Source of the DNA: Acidobacteriota bacterium
GTDB taxonomy: Bacteria > Acidobacteriota > Terriglobia > Terriglobales > Acidobacteriaceae
Direction of reading: 5' to 3'
Assembly (NCBI GenBank): GCA_028876335.1
Contig: JAGWSG010000134.1
Span: 1 to 64,000 of the forward strand
DNA length: 64,000 nucleotides
This document shows, piece after piece, positions 10,140 to 19,911 of this stretch. The position numbers were made by a program, and so were the translations under genes. A model generated the notes under the pieces. The model did not search any database. It worked only from the letters and a program-made list of their open reading frames with translations, and was not told the DNA's origin. Position 1 is the stretch's first letter; every line of letters begins with the position of its first letter.

Positions 10140-11543
10140 ATGGAAACGGAAGCTGCACTCCCAGAGTCATTAACCCGATTGTGCACCAACCCGCGTATTC
10201 AGGTTCGACGTGGCGGCGAAGTGCGTCGCAACGCACGCTGTGTTGTCTACTGGATGCAGCGGGCACAGCGCATCCATGAAAACCCCGCACTCGATGTTGC
10301 CATTGAAGCAGCCAATATTCTGGGCTTACCTGTTGTTGTTTACTTCTCTGTTATTTCCAACTACCCCAATGCCAATGTCCGGCATTACCACTTCATGCAA
10401 CAGGGGCTGTGTGATGTCGAATCAGATGCAGCTGAACGTGGAGTTGGATTCATCCTTCGCCGGCAACCAGATAACTCGCTCGAGGCTTTTCTTGAGGAGG
10501 TTGAGGCAGCGCTCCTAATTGGCGACGAGAACCCCTGTCGTGAGCCGGAGCGCTGGCGCAGCGTGCTTTCTCGCCGGCTCAAGCTGCCTTTCTGGACAGT
10601 AGACTCAGATGTAATTGTTCCTTCAGCCGTGTTCGGCCGAAGCTTTCATCTCCTGCACCACTTTCGCCCTCATCTCAATCGCGAACTGCCGCAATTCCTC
10701 GTGCCAGGCGCCAATCTCAAGCCACAATACGCATGGAAACCCTGGAAGGCGCTGGCCCACTTCTCTCCGAACGGCGATATCACAGAGGGCTTCAAGTCCC
10801 TTGATCGCAAAATCCGTCCGGTGGATACTTTCACGGGTGGGACGCACGCAGCACTGCGCCGTCTCGACGACTTTCTTTGCAAGGGCATTTCAGCTTACAC
10901 GCGTGAACGTAATCTGCCCGAGCGTGACGGCACCAGCCGGTTGTCTCCTTATCTTCATTTCGGACACATCAGCCCAATCACAATTGCTTTTGGAGTTCAA
11001 CGGGCCGTTGAGGCCGGAAGAGTCACGACGGAAGAGAGCACCAGATTTCTTGATCAGGTCATTGGCTGGCGTGAACTCTCTGTGCTCTTTGTTAAATACG
11101 AACCAAATTACGACACCTGGGAGTGCGCCGAACCTTGGGCCCGCAAGACTCTTATGGAGCACGCAGGAGACGTGAGGCAACGCTACGAATATGACGCGCT
11201 TGAACGGGGCGAGACCGGGGATGATCTCTGGAATGCGGCGCAGCGCCAGATGGTGGATACCGGATGGATGCACAATTACATGCGCATGTACTGGGCCAAG
11301 AAGATTCTTGAGTGGGCCCCGGACCCTGCTCGCGCGTTTGAATGGGCCGTCACGTTGAACGACCGCTACGAACTCGACGGTCGCGACCCGAATGGCTACG
11401 CCGGTATTGCTTGGTCCATCGTCGGCAGACACGATCGCCCCTGGTTCAATAGGCCGGTGTTTGGTTTGATTCGTCCGATGAGCGGCGCATCCCTTGCTAA
11501 GAAATTCGACTCCGAACTATACAAACGTACTTACCTCGGCTGA
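10140..11543 (+). CDS. Class II deoxyribodipyrimidine (CPD) photolyase
   Basis: Light-driven repair of cyclobutane pyrimidine dimers using FAD. The C-terminal half holds the class II signature: MVDTGWMHNYMRMYWAKKI, followed by LNDRYELDGRDPNGYAGIAW and a late GRHDRPW. These are FAD- and DNA-contacting segments of that class. The N-terminal half contains a Rossmann-type antenna domain (VVYWMQRAQRIHENPALDVA near residue 35). ATG 10140 gives 467 residues, usual for the class. A TTG at 10071 would add 23 residues and cannot be excluded, as neither has a strong Shine-Dalgarno. It stands alone after the oxidase terminator. Confidence 0.93.
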   Translation: METEAALPESLTRLCTNPRIQVRRGGEVRRNARCVVYWMQRAQRIHENPALDVAIEAANILGLPVVVYFSVISNYPNANVRHYHFMQQGLCDVESDAAERGVGFILRRQPDNSLEAFLEEVEAALLIGDENPCREPERWRSVLSRRLKLPFWTVDSDVIVPSAVFGRSFHLLHHFRPHLNRELPQFLVPGANLKPQYAWKPWKALAHFSPNGDITEGFKSLDRKIRPVDTFTGGTHAALRRLDDFLCKGISAYTRERNLPERDGTSRLSPYLHFGHISPITIAFGVQRAVEAGRVTTEESTRFLDQVIGWRELSVLFVKYEPNYDTWECAEPWARKTLMEHAGDVRQRYEYDALERGETGDDLWNAAQRQMVDTGWMHNYMRMYWAKKILEWAPDPARAFEWAVTLNDRYELDGRDPNGYAGIAWSIVGRHDRPWFNRPVFGLIRPMSGASLAKKFDSELYKRTYLG

Positions 11544-11752
11544 ATGCCTGTACCCAAGCACTTCGTCTCGGACTCACTTCGAGCTCCTTCCTTATGGCTG
11601 TTGAAGTATGGGCCGATTGATGAAAGATACGAAAGTGATGGGGTCGAGTGCGTTACGTCACACCAACTCCCATCGAGCCGTCCTAAAATGGCTCACAATT
11701 CCATCCCCGGAATCAGGTTGTTTCACGTGTCATAAATTCTTGGATTCCGCTC
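11544..11752. other. Intergenic stretch between photolyase and propeller protein
   Basis: No gene is supported here. The non-coding part may extend to about 11905 if the downstream gene starts late, which would make it about 360 bases. A hairpin, CCCCTC pairing with GAGGGG (11758-11780), lies just inside the maximal downstream reading frame. That suggests this part may be leader rather than coding sequence. Confidence 0.4.
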
Positions 11753-14700
11753 ATGTCCCCCTCAGAAGTTACGAGAGGGGAGGCGGGACATCCGGCTCGG
11801 GCGCGTGTGACAGATTCTTCAGTTTGTGTTTTCAGGCACTATTTGGCGGCTTTGCGAGTTCGCGCCGGCGCTCTTCAGGGGCAGCCGCTTCCGTGCGTAA
11901 TCACGGTGAACGTATATGCGCTCTGCATTTTCATCGGTATTGTGGCTGCATTTGCGCAGGCACAAGGTGTGCCACCAATCAAACGAACAGGTCCGGTACC
12001 TCCTCGAGTTGTGCAAGCGCAGCGATTTCTTGCGCAGCGCGGCTGGTCCGTCCGCTCACCCAATCCTTCCGGAGAATTTAGGCCCTCTGCATTGCTGCGC
12101 CCTGTGCCTTCGGATGCCTCAGCCGGCCTTGCTGCGTGGCAACCCCTGGGCCCGGAATCTGTAACCACGGCCAGCTTTGGAGCCGTGACTGGGAGAATAT
12201 CTTCCATCGCATTCGACCCCGCAGATTCGACCGGCAATCACGTGTATGTGGGCACAACTGGCGGAGGTGTCTGGGTCTCGCAGAATGCGGCTACATCGAA
12301 CCAATCCAATGTTGCTTTTACTCCTCTGACGGACACCGTTGACGTGGGCAGTTTTGCCTCCAATGCCTCGATCAGCATTGGCGCGGTTTCTGTGCAGCCC
12401 GGTGGTACCGGTGTTGTGCTCGCCGGTACCGGCGATCCAAATGACGCTCTGGATTCGTACTACGGCGGTGGCATTCTGCGATCCACCGATAACGGCTCCA
12501 CGTGGTCGGTGATCGGTGCCACCTCCGACTATCGGTGGAGCTTCGCCGGCGAAGGATTCGCTGGATTTGCCTGGAGCACGACCAATCCCCAGCTTGTAGT
12601 TGCTGCAGTCTCGCAATCCTATGAGGGTATGCTTGTGGATGCTGAGCGGGCGAGCAGCAGCTATCGAGGGCTCTATTACTCGATCGACAGCGGCGCCACA
12701 TGGTCGCTTGCACGAATCACGGATGGCGCAACGGATGTGCAGGGGCCGAACGCGGCGTTTGCATTGCCGCATGGCAATGCGGTCACGTCGGTTGTTTGGA
12801 ATCAGGTTCGCAAGCTCTTCTATGCGGCAGTGCGTTATCACGGTTATTACCAATCAGTCGATGGACAGACCTGGACCCGCATGGTTACTCAACCGGGCAC
12901 CAATCTGACCGCGGCATTGTGTCCGTCCAATCCAGGCACTACGGGTTCGGTGGCTTGTCCCATCTTTCGAGGCACGCTGGCAGTCAATCTCATCACGGGT
13001 GACACCTTTGCGTGGACCGTCGATGTAAAGAACCAGGATCAAGGAATTTGGCAGGACCCGTGTGCCATTTCAAGTGGCGCATGCGGAAACACGACAGCAG
13101 CGTTCGCGCAACGGTGGAGTACGGCAGACCTTGAGAGCAACACGGTCGAAGGCGCCGCAACTATCGTAAATGGCGACTACACTCTGGCGTTGGCTGCTGT
13201 TCCATCCGGTCAGGACACGATTCTGATGGCGGGCGATGGCGATCTTTGGAAATGCAGCCTGGCGCTGGGATGCGTGTGGCGCAATAGCACCAACGCATTT
13301 AGCTGCAGAAGTGCCCATGTTGCGCCCTACCAGCACGCATTCGCTTGGAACGCAGCCAATCCACTGGAAGTTTTCGTAGGCAATGACAGCGGAGTTTGGC
13401 GTTCTTTCGATGCCATTTCTGAGAGTGGTGCAGCGTGCGATGCGTCCGATGCCACCCACTTTCAAAACCTCAATCAGAGCCTTGGTTCGTTGACGGAAGC
13501 CGCATTTGTTGCGCAGTCGCCCGTCACGCCCTACACCTTAATGGCTGGGCTGGGCGCAAACGGAACAGCAGGAGTGAAGGCCACATCCGGTGCGGTAGCG
13601 GATTGGCCACAGATTCTTGATGGGGAAGGTGGCCCCAATGCGATAGATGCCACCGATGATACCCATTGGTTCGCTAATAACCAGGCTGGAGTCGCGATTC
13701 ATCTCTGCGCGCAGTCGTCGGATTGCACACCAACCGATTTTGGTTCAACGCCCATAGTCACGGAAGCTGACGTAAGCAATGACGGCGTAACAATGACCGT
13801 TCCCGCAAACTTCCTCATCGATCCCTTGGATAACACCAGGCTGCTGGTTGCTACGTGCCGCGTGTGGCGTGGACCCATTGATGGTTCCGCATGGAGCAAT
13901 GCCAATGCCATCAGCGGGTTTCTCGATGGCGTAAGCGGAAAACTCAGTTGCAACGGAGACGCACTGATTCGCGTGCTTGCCGCCATGCCCATTGCGGGCG
14001 GTGATGAAGTGCTCTACGCCGGAATGTATGGCCAAAACGATGGCGGCGCAACGCGCGCGGGCCATGTCTTTCGCGCTGTATACACGCCGGGCGATGGTGT
14101 TCCTGCCTGGAGCGACCTTACATTCAATCCGGTAAGCAACGAGTCAGCCGGCTTCAATGTACAGGCCCTCGACATCACATCCATCGCAATCGACTCGGGA
14201 GATACGACGGGCAACACTCTATATGTCACCGTTGGAGGCGTAGGCAATCCGACGCAGCCCATCACGACAGCCTATCAGTCAACAGATGGCGGGGCGCACT
14301 GGCAGTCGATTGCGTCCAATCTGCCAACTACTCCGGCAAATGCAGTCGTTGTCGATCCACAGGACTCGGCCACGATCTACATCGCCACGGACGTCGGAGT
14401 GTATTCAACGCGTCAGATTTCAAGCTGCACATCCGGCATCGCAAATTGCTGGTCAAAATTTGGAACGGGCTTGCCCATGGCTCCGGTTGTCAGCCTCAGT
14501 ACCTCTGCGCCAGGTTCGTCGGAAAGTGTGTTGGTGGCTGGAACTTACGGTCGTGGAGTCTGGAAGACCGGTTTATGGACTGCAGGAACGCAGCAGACCA
14601 CCGCAACCGCGACTCCTTCCTCGTTGAGTTTTGCCAGCCAGACTGTCGGCACCACGAGCGCCGCACAAACAGTTACGATTACAAATGCTGGCTCCTCTCC

Positions 14701-16993
14701 GCTTGAAGTTTCGGCGGTGTCAATCACCGGGGACTTTGCGCAATCCGGAACCTGCGCGGGCGCAACCATCAATCCTGCTGGAACTTGTACTCTGCATGTC
14801 ACCTTCACGCCTACCCAGACAGGAACTCGAACCGGCAGTTTGTCTCTCGCTGCCAACATTTCCGGGGGGCAGCTGAGCATAGCACTTAGCGGTGATGGTA
14901 CGGCAAGTTCGGCCACATTTGTGTTGTCGCCTGCGTCGCTCGACTTCGGGCAAATTCAAGTGGGCAGTACCTCGCCACCTTTCAGTATCTCGGTAAGCAA
15001 CACGGGAATATCCGCGGTTACAGTTTCGAGTCTCACTGCCACAACGCCATTTGCAATCTCCAGCAGCGCATGTGGAGCTTCTATCGCTGCCAATAGCTCG
15101 TGTCAGGTAACTGTGACGTTTTCACCCACGCAGCAGGGAAGCGTCTCCGGCACATTGACCATGGTTGACTCCGTCGGGACGCAAACGGTCTCACTCATCG
15201 GCAACGGCGCATCCGCACCCACAGATTCCCTCAGCCCCACTTCGCTCACGTTTTCTTCGACAACAGTTGGCCAGGTCTCATCCGCGCAGTCTGTTACTCT
15301 CACCAATTCAGGCGATCTGGCACTCAATACAATCTCCGTACAGATGAGCGGGCCCTTTCAGGCGACAAACGGGTGTGGAGGATCTCTTGCGGCCCACTCA
15401 AGTTGCACCATCGGTGTTGTGTACGCACCAACTCAAACCGGCACGCAAACCGGGACGCTGACAGTGACGGACACTCTGCGTTCACAAACAGTATCCCTTT
15501 CGGGAGCAGGGGTTTCGGCTGCGGCGCTGTCAGTGACTCCAACAGCGGTAAACTTTGCAACGCAGGCACTTAACGTAACCAGTAGCGCGCAAACAATCAC
15601 CGTGCAAAATACAGGAGGCTCTGCTGCAGCCAATATTGGCTTCCAGATTACGGGTTCCTTCAGTAGCAGTTTTGCGGTCAGCTCCACCACCTGTGGAACT
15701 ACGCTCGCTTCTGGTTCAAGCTGTATCGCACAGATTACATTTACACCTCAAGTCGCTGGCGCCAATTCCGCTAATTTGACTGTTTCTTCTTCCACCATCA
15801 GTGTCTCAGCCGTCCAGGTTCCACTGAGCGGAGCTGGACAGGCAACTTCCGGCATCAATGTTTCTCCCGCGCAAATGAGCTTCATAGTAGCCACTCTGGG
15901 GCAGACAAGCGCTCCACAAATTGCAACAATCACCAACTCCGGTTCGCTCACAGCCAGTGGGCTTACCCTTTCCGTCACTTCTCCGTTCAGCCTTTCGCAA
16001 AATTCATGTGGAACAAGCCTTTCCGCTGGTGCGAGTTGTACGGCAAGTGTGGTCTTCACTCCCTCTTCCAACGGCACTGTGAACGGAACATTGACAGTTG
16101 GATCTGCGACCTATAACTCCGCCATCGTCACCCTGGCCGGGAATGGCGGGCAAACCGGTTCCATAACTTTGCAACCAGCGTTTCTCAATTTCCAAGTCAC
16201 AGGCGTTGGTAAGTCAAGCGCTTCACAGACAATGACGGTGACTAACTCCAGTATCACGACGGTTACAAGCGTCACCGTGAAGGTATCCACTAGTTATCAA
16301 TTGACGAGTAATAACTGCGGCACCTCGCTCGCGCCAGGCGCCAGTTGTTCCGTTGGTATTGCCTTTGTCCCAGCTGCGGCTGGCCAGCAGAATGGTTTTG
16401 TTGCTTTTTCGGGAAACGAGTTGCCCTCCCCTGTTCAGGCTCAGTTATCCGGAATCGGATTTGATTTCACGCTGGCCGTGATCGGACCTTCCAGTCAGAC
16501 AGTCAGCAGCGGCCTGACTGCTCAATTCAATTTGCAACTCACGCCACTCAACGGTTCCTCCGGCACCTTTACTTTTTCCTGCGGTGCATTGCCATCCAAC
16601 AGTTCCTGCACTTTCAGCCCCACCAGTGAGTCAGTACCAGCCAATACAACCGGAAGCTTTGTCGTCTTTGTCAAAACCGGCGAGGCACAGGCCGCCTCAA
16701 CCAACATTCCAGGATCATTAAATAGATTGCCATTGTGGCCGACCGGATTGACGATCGCTTTCGCCTGCCTTTGCTGTCCGTTTGTTCGGCAAAGGCGTTC
16801 CCACTCGTGGCTTTTGCTTCTTGTGCTCTGCATTGGCGCCCTCGGACTTGCAAGTTGCGCAGCCGCGGGCGGCGGCTCCAAAGGCACAGTTGGCGGCGGG
16901 CCGTCCACGCCTCCAGGGACATACACCTTTACTGTTACCGCAACAGCGAATGGTCTCTCGCACAGCACAAACCTGACTCTTACCGTCGACTAA
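11753..16993 (+). CDS. Giant secreted protein: BNR/sialidase-like propeller, six choice-of-anchor-D repeats, Ig-like domain with membrane hairpin
   Basis: Up to 1746 residues. ATG 11753 is the outer limit. The first hydrophobic signal-like stretch (VYALCIFIGIVAAFAQAQ, about residues 54-71) suggests the true start is later, possibly GTG 11906. Residues of about 110-940 carry repeated strand motifs such as TTGGGVWVS, STDNGSTWSVIG and STDGGAHWQSIA, typical of BNR/VPS10-like propellers. About residues 955-1570 hold six repeats of about 100 residues, each with SLxF, a Cys-Gly pair and a VxFxPxxxG strand (choice-of-anchor-D/ASPM-SPD2-Hydin type). The last Ig-like domain is interrupted by two hydrophobic segments and a lipobox-like LASCAAAGGG. 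Ligand unknown; likely a cell-surface adhesion or recognition protein. Confidence 0.85.
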   Translation: MSPSEVTRGEAGHPARARVTDSSVCVFRHYLAALRVRAGALQGQPLPCVITVNVYALCIFIGIVAAFAQAQGVPPIKRTGPVPPRVVQAQRFLAQRGWSVRSPNPSGEFRPSALLRPVPSDASAGLAAWQPLGPESVTTASFGAVTGRISSIAFDPADSTGNHVYVGTTGGGVWVSQNAATSNQSNVAFTPLTDTVDVGSFASNASISIGAVSVQPGGTGVVLAGTGDPNDALDSYYGGGILRSTDNGSTWSVIGATSDYRWSFAGEGFAGFAWSTTNPQLVVAAVSQSYEGMLVDAERASSSYRGLYYSIDSGATWSLARITDGATDVQGPNAAFALPHGNAVTSVVWNQVRKLFYAAVRYHGYYQSVDGQTWTRMVTQPGTNLTAALCPSNPGTTGSVACPIFRGTLAVNLITGDTFAWTVDVKNQDQGIWQDPCAISSGACGNTTAAFAQRWSTADLESNTVEGAATIVNGDYTLALAAVPSGQDTILMAGDGDLWKCSLALGCVWRNSTNAFSCRSAHVAPYQHAFAWNAANPLEVFVGNDSGVWRSFDAISESGAACDASDATHFQNLNQSLGSLTEAAFVAQSPVTPYTLMAGLGANGTAGVKATSGAVADWPQILDGEGGPNAIDATDDTHWFANNQAGVAIHLCAQSSDCTPTDFGSTPIVTEADVSNDGVTMTVPANFLIDPLDNTRLLVATCRVWRGPIDGSAWSNANAISGFLDGVSGKLSCNGDALIRVLAAMPIAGGDEVLYAGMYGQNDGGATRAGHVFRAVYTPGDGVPAWSDLTFNPVSNESAGFNVQALDITSIAIDSGDTTGNTLYVTVGGVGNPTQPITTAYQSTDGGAHWQSIASNLPTTPANAVVVDPQDSATIYIATDVGVYSTRQISSCTSGIANCWSKFGTGLPMAPVVSLSTSAPGSSESVLVAGTYGRGVWKTGLWTAGTQQTTATATPSSLSFASQTVGTTSAAQTVTITNAGSSPLEVSAVSITGDFAQSGTCAGATINPAGTCTLHVTFTPTQTGTRTGSLSLAANISGGQLSIALSGDGTASSATFVLSPASLDFGQIQVGSTSPPFSISVSNTGISAVTVSSLTATTPFAISSSACGASIAANSSCQVTVTFSPTQQGSVSGTLTMVDSVGTQTVSLIGNGASAPTDSLSPTSLTFSSTTVGQVSSAQSVTLTNSGDLALNTISVQMSGPFQATNGCGGSLAAHSSCTIGVVYAPTQTGTQTGTLTVTDTLRSQTVSLSGAGVSAAALSVTPTAVNFATQALNVTSSAQTITVQNTGGSAAANIGFQITGSFSSSFAVSSTTCGTTLASGSSCIAQITFTPQVAGANSANLTVSSSTISVSAVQVPLSGAGQATSGINVSPAQMSFIVATLGQTSAPQIATITNSGSLTASGLTLSVTSPFSLSQNSCGTSLSAGASCTASVVFTPSSNGTVNGTLTVGSATYNSAIVTLAGNGGQTGSITLQPAFLNFQVTGVGKSSASQTMTVTNSSITTVTSVTVKVSTSYQLTSNNCGTSLAPGASCSVGIAFVPAAAGQQNGFVAFSGNELPSPVQAQLSGIGFDFTLAVIGPSSQTVSSGLTAQFNLQLTPLNGSSGTFTFSCGALPSNSSCTFSPTSESVPANTTGSFVVFVKTGEAQAASTNIPGSLNRLPLWPTGLTIAFACLCCPFVRQRRSHSWLLLLVLCIGALGLASCAAAGGGSKGTVGGGPSTPPGTYTFTVTATANGLSHSTNLTLTVD

Positions 16994-17081
16994 CCTCTGC
17001 AACGAATCGAATTCGCATTGCTCCGCCGAGCTATACTTAAGCCTTGGGCGCGCGATCCGCGTCGCCGATTCGTTGCAGAGG
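16994..17081 (+). promoter_or_regulatory. Perfect 16-bp inverted repeat spanning the gatC leader, with a TATACT box between the arms
   Basis: CCTCTGCAACGAATCG at 16994-17009 is exactly complementary to 17066-17081. The left arm begins directly after the stop of the upstream gene. The right arm contains AGAGG (17077-17081), the likely Shine-Dalgarno sequence of gatC, 12 bases before its ATG. A -10-like TATACT lies at 17032-17037 between the arms, with no convincing -35. Read-through RNA from upstream could form the 16-bp stem and bury the gatC ribosome site. RNA begun at the internal promoter would lack the left arm and stay open. The repeat is seen; the mechanism is inferred. Confidence 0.6.
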
Positions 17082-17093
17082 AAACGCCCTTAA

Positions 17094-17399
17094 ATGACGG
17101 CCAATGTGACCGACGAAGATGTGACGCGCGTGGCAGAACTTGCGCACTTGAAGCTCACTGCTGAAGAGTCCGGTGCAATGTTGCATGATCTCAATGCAAT
17201 TCTCGACTACGTTGCGCAATTGAATGAACTGGACACGAAGGACATTGCACCGCTCGCGCAGGTGAGCGAACTTCACGGAACTATGGGTGCGCTCAGGACC
17301 GATACACTCGCGGGGTCTTTGGAGCGCGCTGAAGTCATGGCGCAGGCGCCGGAGACAGATGGCGCATTTTTCAAAGTCCCCAAAGTGATTGAGCGCTAA
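17094..17399 (+). CDS. gatC: Glutamyl/aspartyl-tRNA(Gln/Asn) amidotransferase subunit C
   Basis: A 101-residue protein with the GatC pattern: VTRVAELAHLKLTAEESGAM, a helix ending in LNAILDYVAQLNELDT, and a C-terminal FFKVPKVIE. GatC wraps around GatA and stabilises the GatCAB complex, which amidates mischarged Glu-tRNA(Gln) or Asp-tRNA(Asn). It lies 55 bases upstream of gatA on the same strand. No gatB is in the window, so it must be elsewhere. The start ATG follows AGAGG in the right arm of the inverted repeat. Confidence 0.95.
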   Translation: MTANVTDEDVTRVAELAHLKLTAEESGAMLHDLNAILDYVAQLNELDTKDIAPLAQVSELHGTMGALRTDTLAGSLERAEVMAQAPETDGAFFKVPKVIER

Positions 17400-17454
17400 A
17401 CGAAACGGGCGCAAACGGCAAACGCAAAAACATTAAGGATTGACGAGCGAAAGT

Positions 17455-18906
17455 ATGAGTGCGGAATCGTACGTAGAAATGCCGAAGTCCCTGAAAGAGC
17501 TTCAGGAGGGCGTGCGCTCTGGCAGCGTAAAAGCCACACATCTTGCCGAGAATTATTTTGAGCGCATCGCAGCAGTCAATCCAAATCTGAATGTCTATTT
17601 AAGCCTCACGCGTGAGCGTGCATTGCAGCAGGCCGCAAAGGTCGATGATGCCGCGTCGAAGGGAGAGCCGCTCGGTCCGCTTGCAGGCATTCCGGTTGGC
17701 ATCAAAGACGTGCTTGTTGCAAAGGGCGCACCCGCCACCGCAGGATCCAAGATCCTGAAAGGCTATCAGCCGCCCTACGATGCAACGGCGGTCAAAAGGC
17801 TGGAAGCGGCTGGAGCTGTAATCCTGGGCAAGCTTAATTGCGATGAGTTCGCCATGGGGTCCTCCAATGAAAACTCAGCGTATGGTCCGGTGCGCAATCC
17901 AGTCGACACCGATCGCGTACCCGGCGGATCGAGTGGTGGCTCCGCGGCCGCAGTAGCAGCCAATCTGGCAGTGGCCACGCTTGGAACGGACACTGGGGGC
18001 TCCATTCGTCAGCCTGCGAGTTTCTGCGGCGTGGTCGGCGTTTTGCCTACCTATGGACGGGTTTCGCGGTTTGGCCTGATTGCCTTCGCTTCGTCGCTCG
18101 ATCGTATTGGTCCGTTTGCAGGTAATGTTCGCGACGCAGCAACAATGCTGGGCGTGATTGCTGGACATGACCCCTGTGACGCAACAAGCTCTGAAGCGCC
18201 CGTACCAGACTTCGCCGTTGAATCAGATAAGCCCGCGGATGGGTTGCGAATCGGCGTGCCGGAAGAATATTTCGCAGAGGGTCTCGACCCCGAGGTGCGT
18301 GCAAGCATTGAGAAGGGAATCGATGCACTTCGTGTGGCTGGCTGCTCCATCAAGAAGATTTCGCTCCCAACCACTCGCTATGCCATACCGACCTATTATC
18401 TGGTTGCTACGGCTGAGGCGAGCGCCAATCTGGCACGCTTTGACGGAGTACGTTATGGGCATCGCTCTTCCGAATCAACAACGCTTGCGGACATGTATAG
18501 CCATTCCCGAGACGAAGGTTTCGGTGCGGAAGTCAAGCGCCGCATCATGCTTGGAACCTATGCGCTCTCTGCCGGCTACTACGATGCCTATTACCTAAAG
18601 GCCCAGCAGGTAAGGCGTCTCCTCGCCGAGGAGTTCCTGCGCGCATTTGCTGAGGTCGACGCCATCGTCACGCCTACCTCACCCACACCCGCTTTCCGGC
18701 TGGGTGAGAAGGCCAACGATCCGCTGGCAATGTACCTCGCTGATATCTACACGGTCACTGCAAGCCTGGCTGGCATCTGCGGTGTAACTGTGCCATGCGG
18801 AGCTACCTCGACTGGTTTACCGGTCGGCATGCAGGTCCTGGCGACGCATATGAGCGAAAGCACAGCATTTTGCGTGGCACGCGCAGTTGAGGCAGCGAAG
18901 ATTTAG
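17455..18906 (+). CDS. gatA: Glutamyl/aspartyl-tRNA amidotransferase subunit A
   Basis: The amidase subunit, which hydrolyses glutamine to supply ammonia for tRNA-dependent amidation. The amidase-signature Ser-Ser-Lys triad regions are all present: GIKDVL (Lys), then the glycine/serine loop GGSSGGSAAAVAA and GTDTGGSIRQPA. At 483 residues the length is normal. ATG 17455 is chosen (MSAESYVEM); a TTG 15 bases upstream is also in frame. It directly follows gatC in the usual C-A order. Confidence 0.96.
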   Translation: MSAESYVEMPKSLKELQEGVRSGSVKATHLAENYFERIAAVNPNLNVYLSLTRERALQQAAKVDDAASKGEPLGPLAGIPVGIKDVLVAKGAPATAGSKILKGYQPPYDATAVKRLEAAGAVILGKLNCDEFAMGSSNENSAYGPVRNPVDTDRVPGGSSGGSAAAVAANLAVATLGTDTGGSIRQPASFCGVVGVLPTYGRVSRFGLIAFASSLDRIGPFAGNVRDAATMLGVIAGHDPCDATSSEAPVPDFAVESDKPADGLRIGVPEEYFAEGLDPEVRASIEKGIDALRVAGCSIKKISLPTTRYAIPTYYLVATAEASANLARFDGVRYGHRSSESTTLADMYSHSRDEGFGAEVKRRIMLGTYALSAGYYDAYYLKAQQVRRLLAEEFLRAFAEVDAIVTPTSPTPAFRLGEKANDPLAMYLADIYTVTASLAGICGVTVPCGATSTGLPVGMQVLATHMSESTAFCVARAVEAAKI

Positions 18907-19146
18907 TCCGGCCCGCGCGTTAGCTTTACCCTGGCTTTCTCGCACTATTCTTCGATCTTGCAGCTGTGCAAAACCAGGGTTAGAATGGCACATACTCGGT
19001 ATCTGGCTCGCATCGAATACCACGAATAGTTACATCCCTTTTTCCTCTCCAATCTGCATTCCAATCGACGGCGCAGTGTGTGTGGTCGCGTGTATCCTGC
19101 GCAATTTGGAACACGGGCGCTCTGGCTTGCGCGAGGGGAGTAAATC

Positions 19147-19911
19147 ATGCGCTTCAACTTTTGTCTGATATTGATTGCAGTGGCCGCTGGCCTGCTTCCG
19201 GCCACACATTCGGCCACACCGCACAAAGTACACGCGGTTGCGCTTGGTCATTTTCGTACAGTTCCGTACTCCAAAACGGGTGATCCGGCAGGCGCTCTCC
19301 CCGATGAAGACTCGCTCAAAATCCGCCCCTTGGTGGTCGACGGCCGCATCAAAGAGTGGACCACCGGCGAGGTCCACGACATAACCGACCGGACATTCGT
19401 TGTGCGGCGCGTGGTTCGCATCAATGACGACCTTCCCGAAAACAGCACATCTGGCAAGGTCGCGGAAAGAGACCGCTGGGTCTGGCAGCGCGGGCCCTGG
19501 CTCCTGATTGAGAAGACCTCCGGGCGCGTAACACCTGTAAAACTGCCTGATTTCGATACTGCCGTGAGCCACGTCATCTGGTTCCGTGACTACGCTGCCT
19601 ATTGTGGCGTAACCCGCAGCGGCAAGAGCCTTTATGCGGTCGTGGCCCAGCTCACTATCCGCAAACCGGTCCTCTCCAGAAAACTCTCAAGCTTCGATGC
19701 CGAAAACCTGCCCGCATGCTCTGATCCCCAGTGGCAGCGCAAGCCTTTGCAAATCACGTTTTTCCCCACCGGTAAGCCTCCGGTAAGCTTCCAATTTATT
19801 CCAGGTTCAACCGCGCTGATTGAAGACTCCGGGGATGAAGTCGAAGGCGAGCAAACGGCGAGGACAGGCGCACAGCCGGAAACACGGGCTGACGCCCCTG
19901 CCAAGCCTTGA
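19147..19911 (+). CDS. Secreted protein of unknown function
   Basis: A 254-residue protein with a clear signal peptide (residues 1-20, CLILIAVAAGLLPATHSA, cleavage likely after THSA). GGGGAG ends 6 bases before ATG 19147. The mature part is predicted to be beta-rich, with segments such as EWTTGEVHDITDRTFVVRR, RWVWQRGPWLLIEKTSGRVT and a tryptophan-containing VSHVIWFRDYAAYCG. The last 30 residues are Glu/Ala-rich and likely unstructured. I do not recognise a family. It stands between gatA and yajC with 240 bases upstream and 340 downstream, so it is probably its own transcription unit. Confidence 0.75.
   Translation: MRFNFCLILIAVAAGLLPATHSATPHKVHAVALGHFRTVPYSKTGDPAGALPDEDSLKIRPLVVDGRIKEWTTGEVHDITDRTFVVRRVVRINDDLPENSTSGKVAERDRWVWQRGPWLLIEKTSGRVTPVKLPDFDTAVSHVIWFRDYAAYCGVTRSGKSLYAVVAQLTIRKPVLSRKLSSFDAENLPACSDPQWQRKPLQITFFPTGKPPVSFQFIPGSTALIEDSGDEVEGEQTARTGAQPETRADAPAKP

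Noticed and set aside
14585-16460. Tandem DNA repeats in the giant secreted protein gene
   Set aside because: The roughly 300-base periodicity is at protein level (choice-of-anchor-D domains); the DNA copies are too diverged to be recent duplications.
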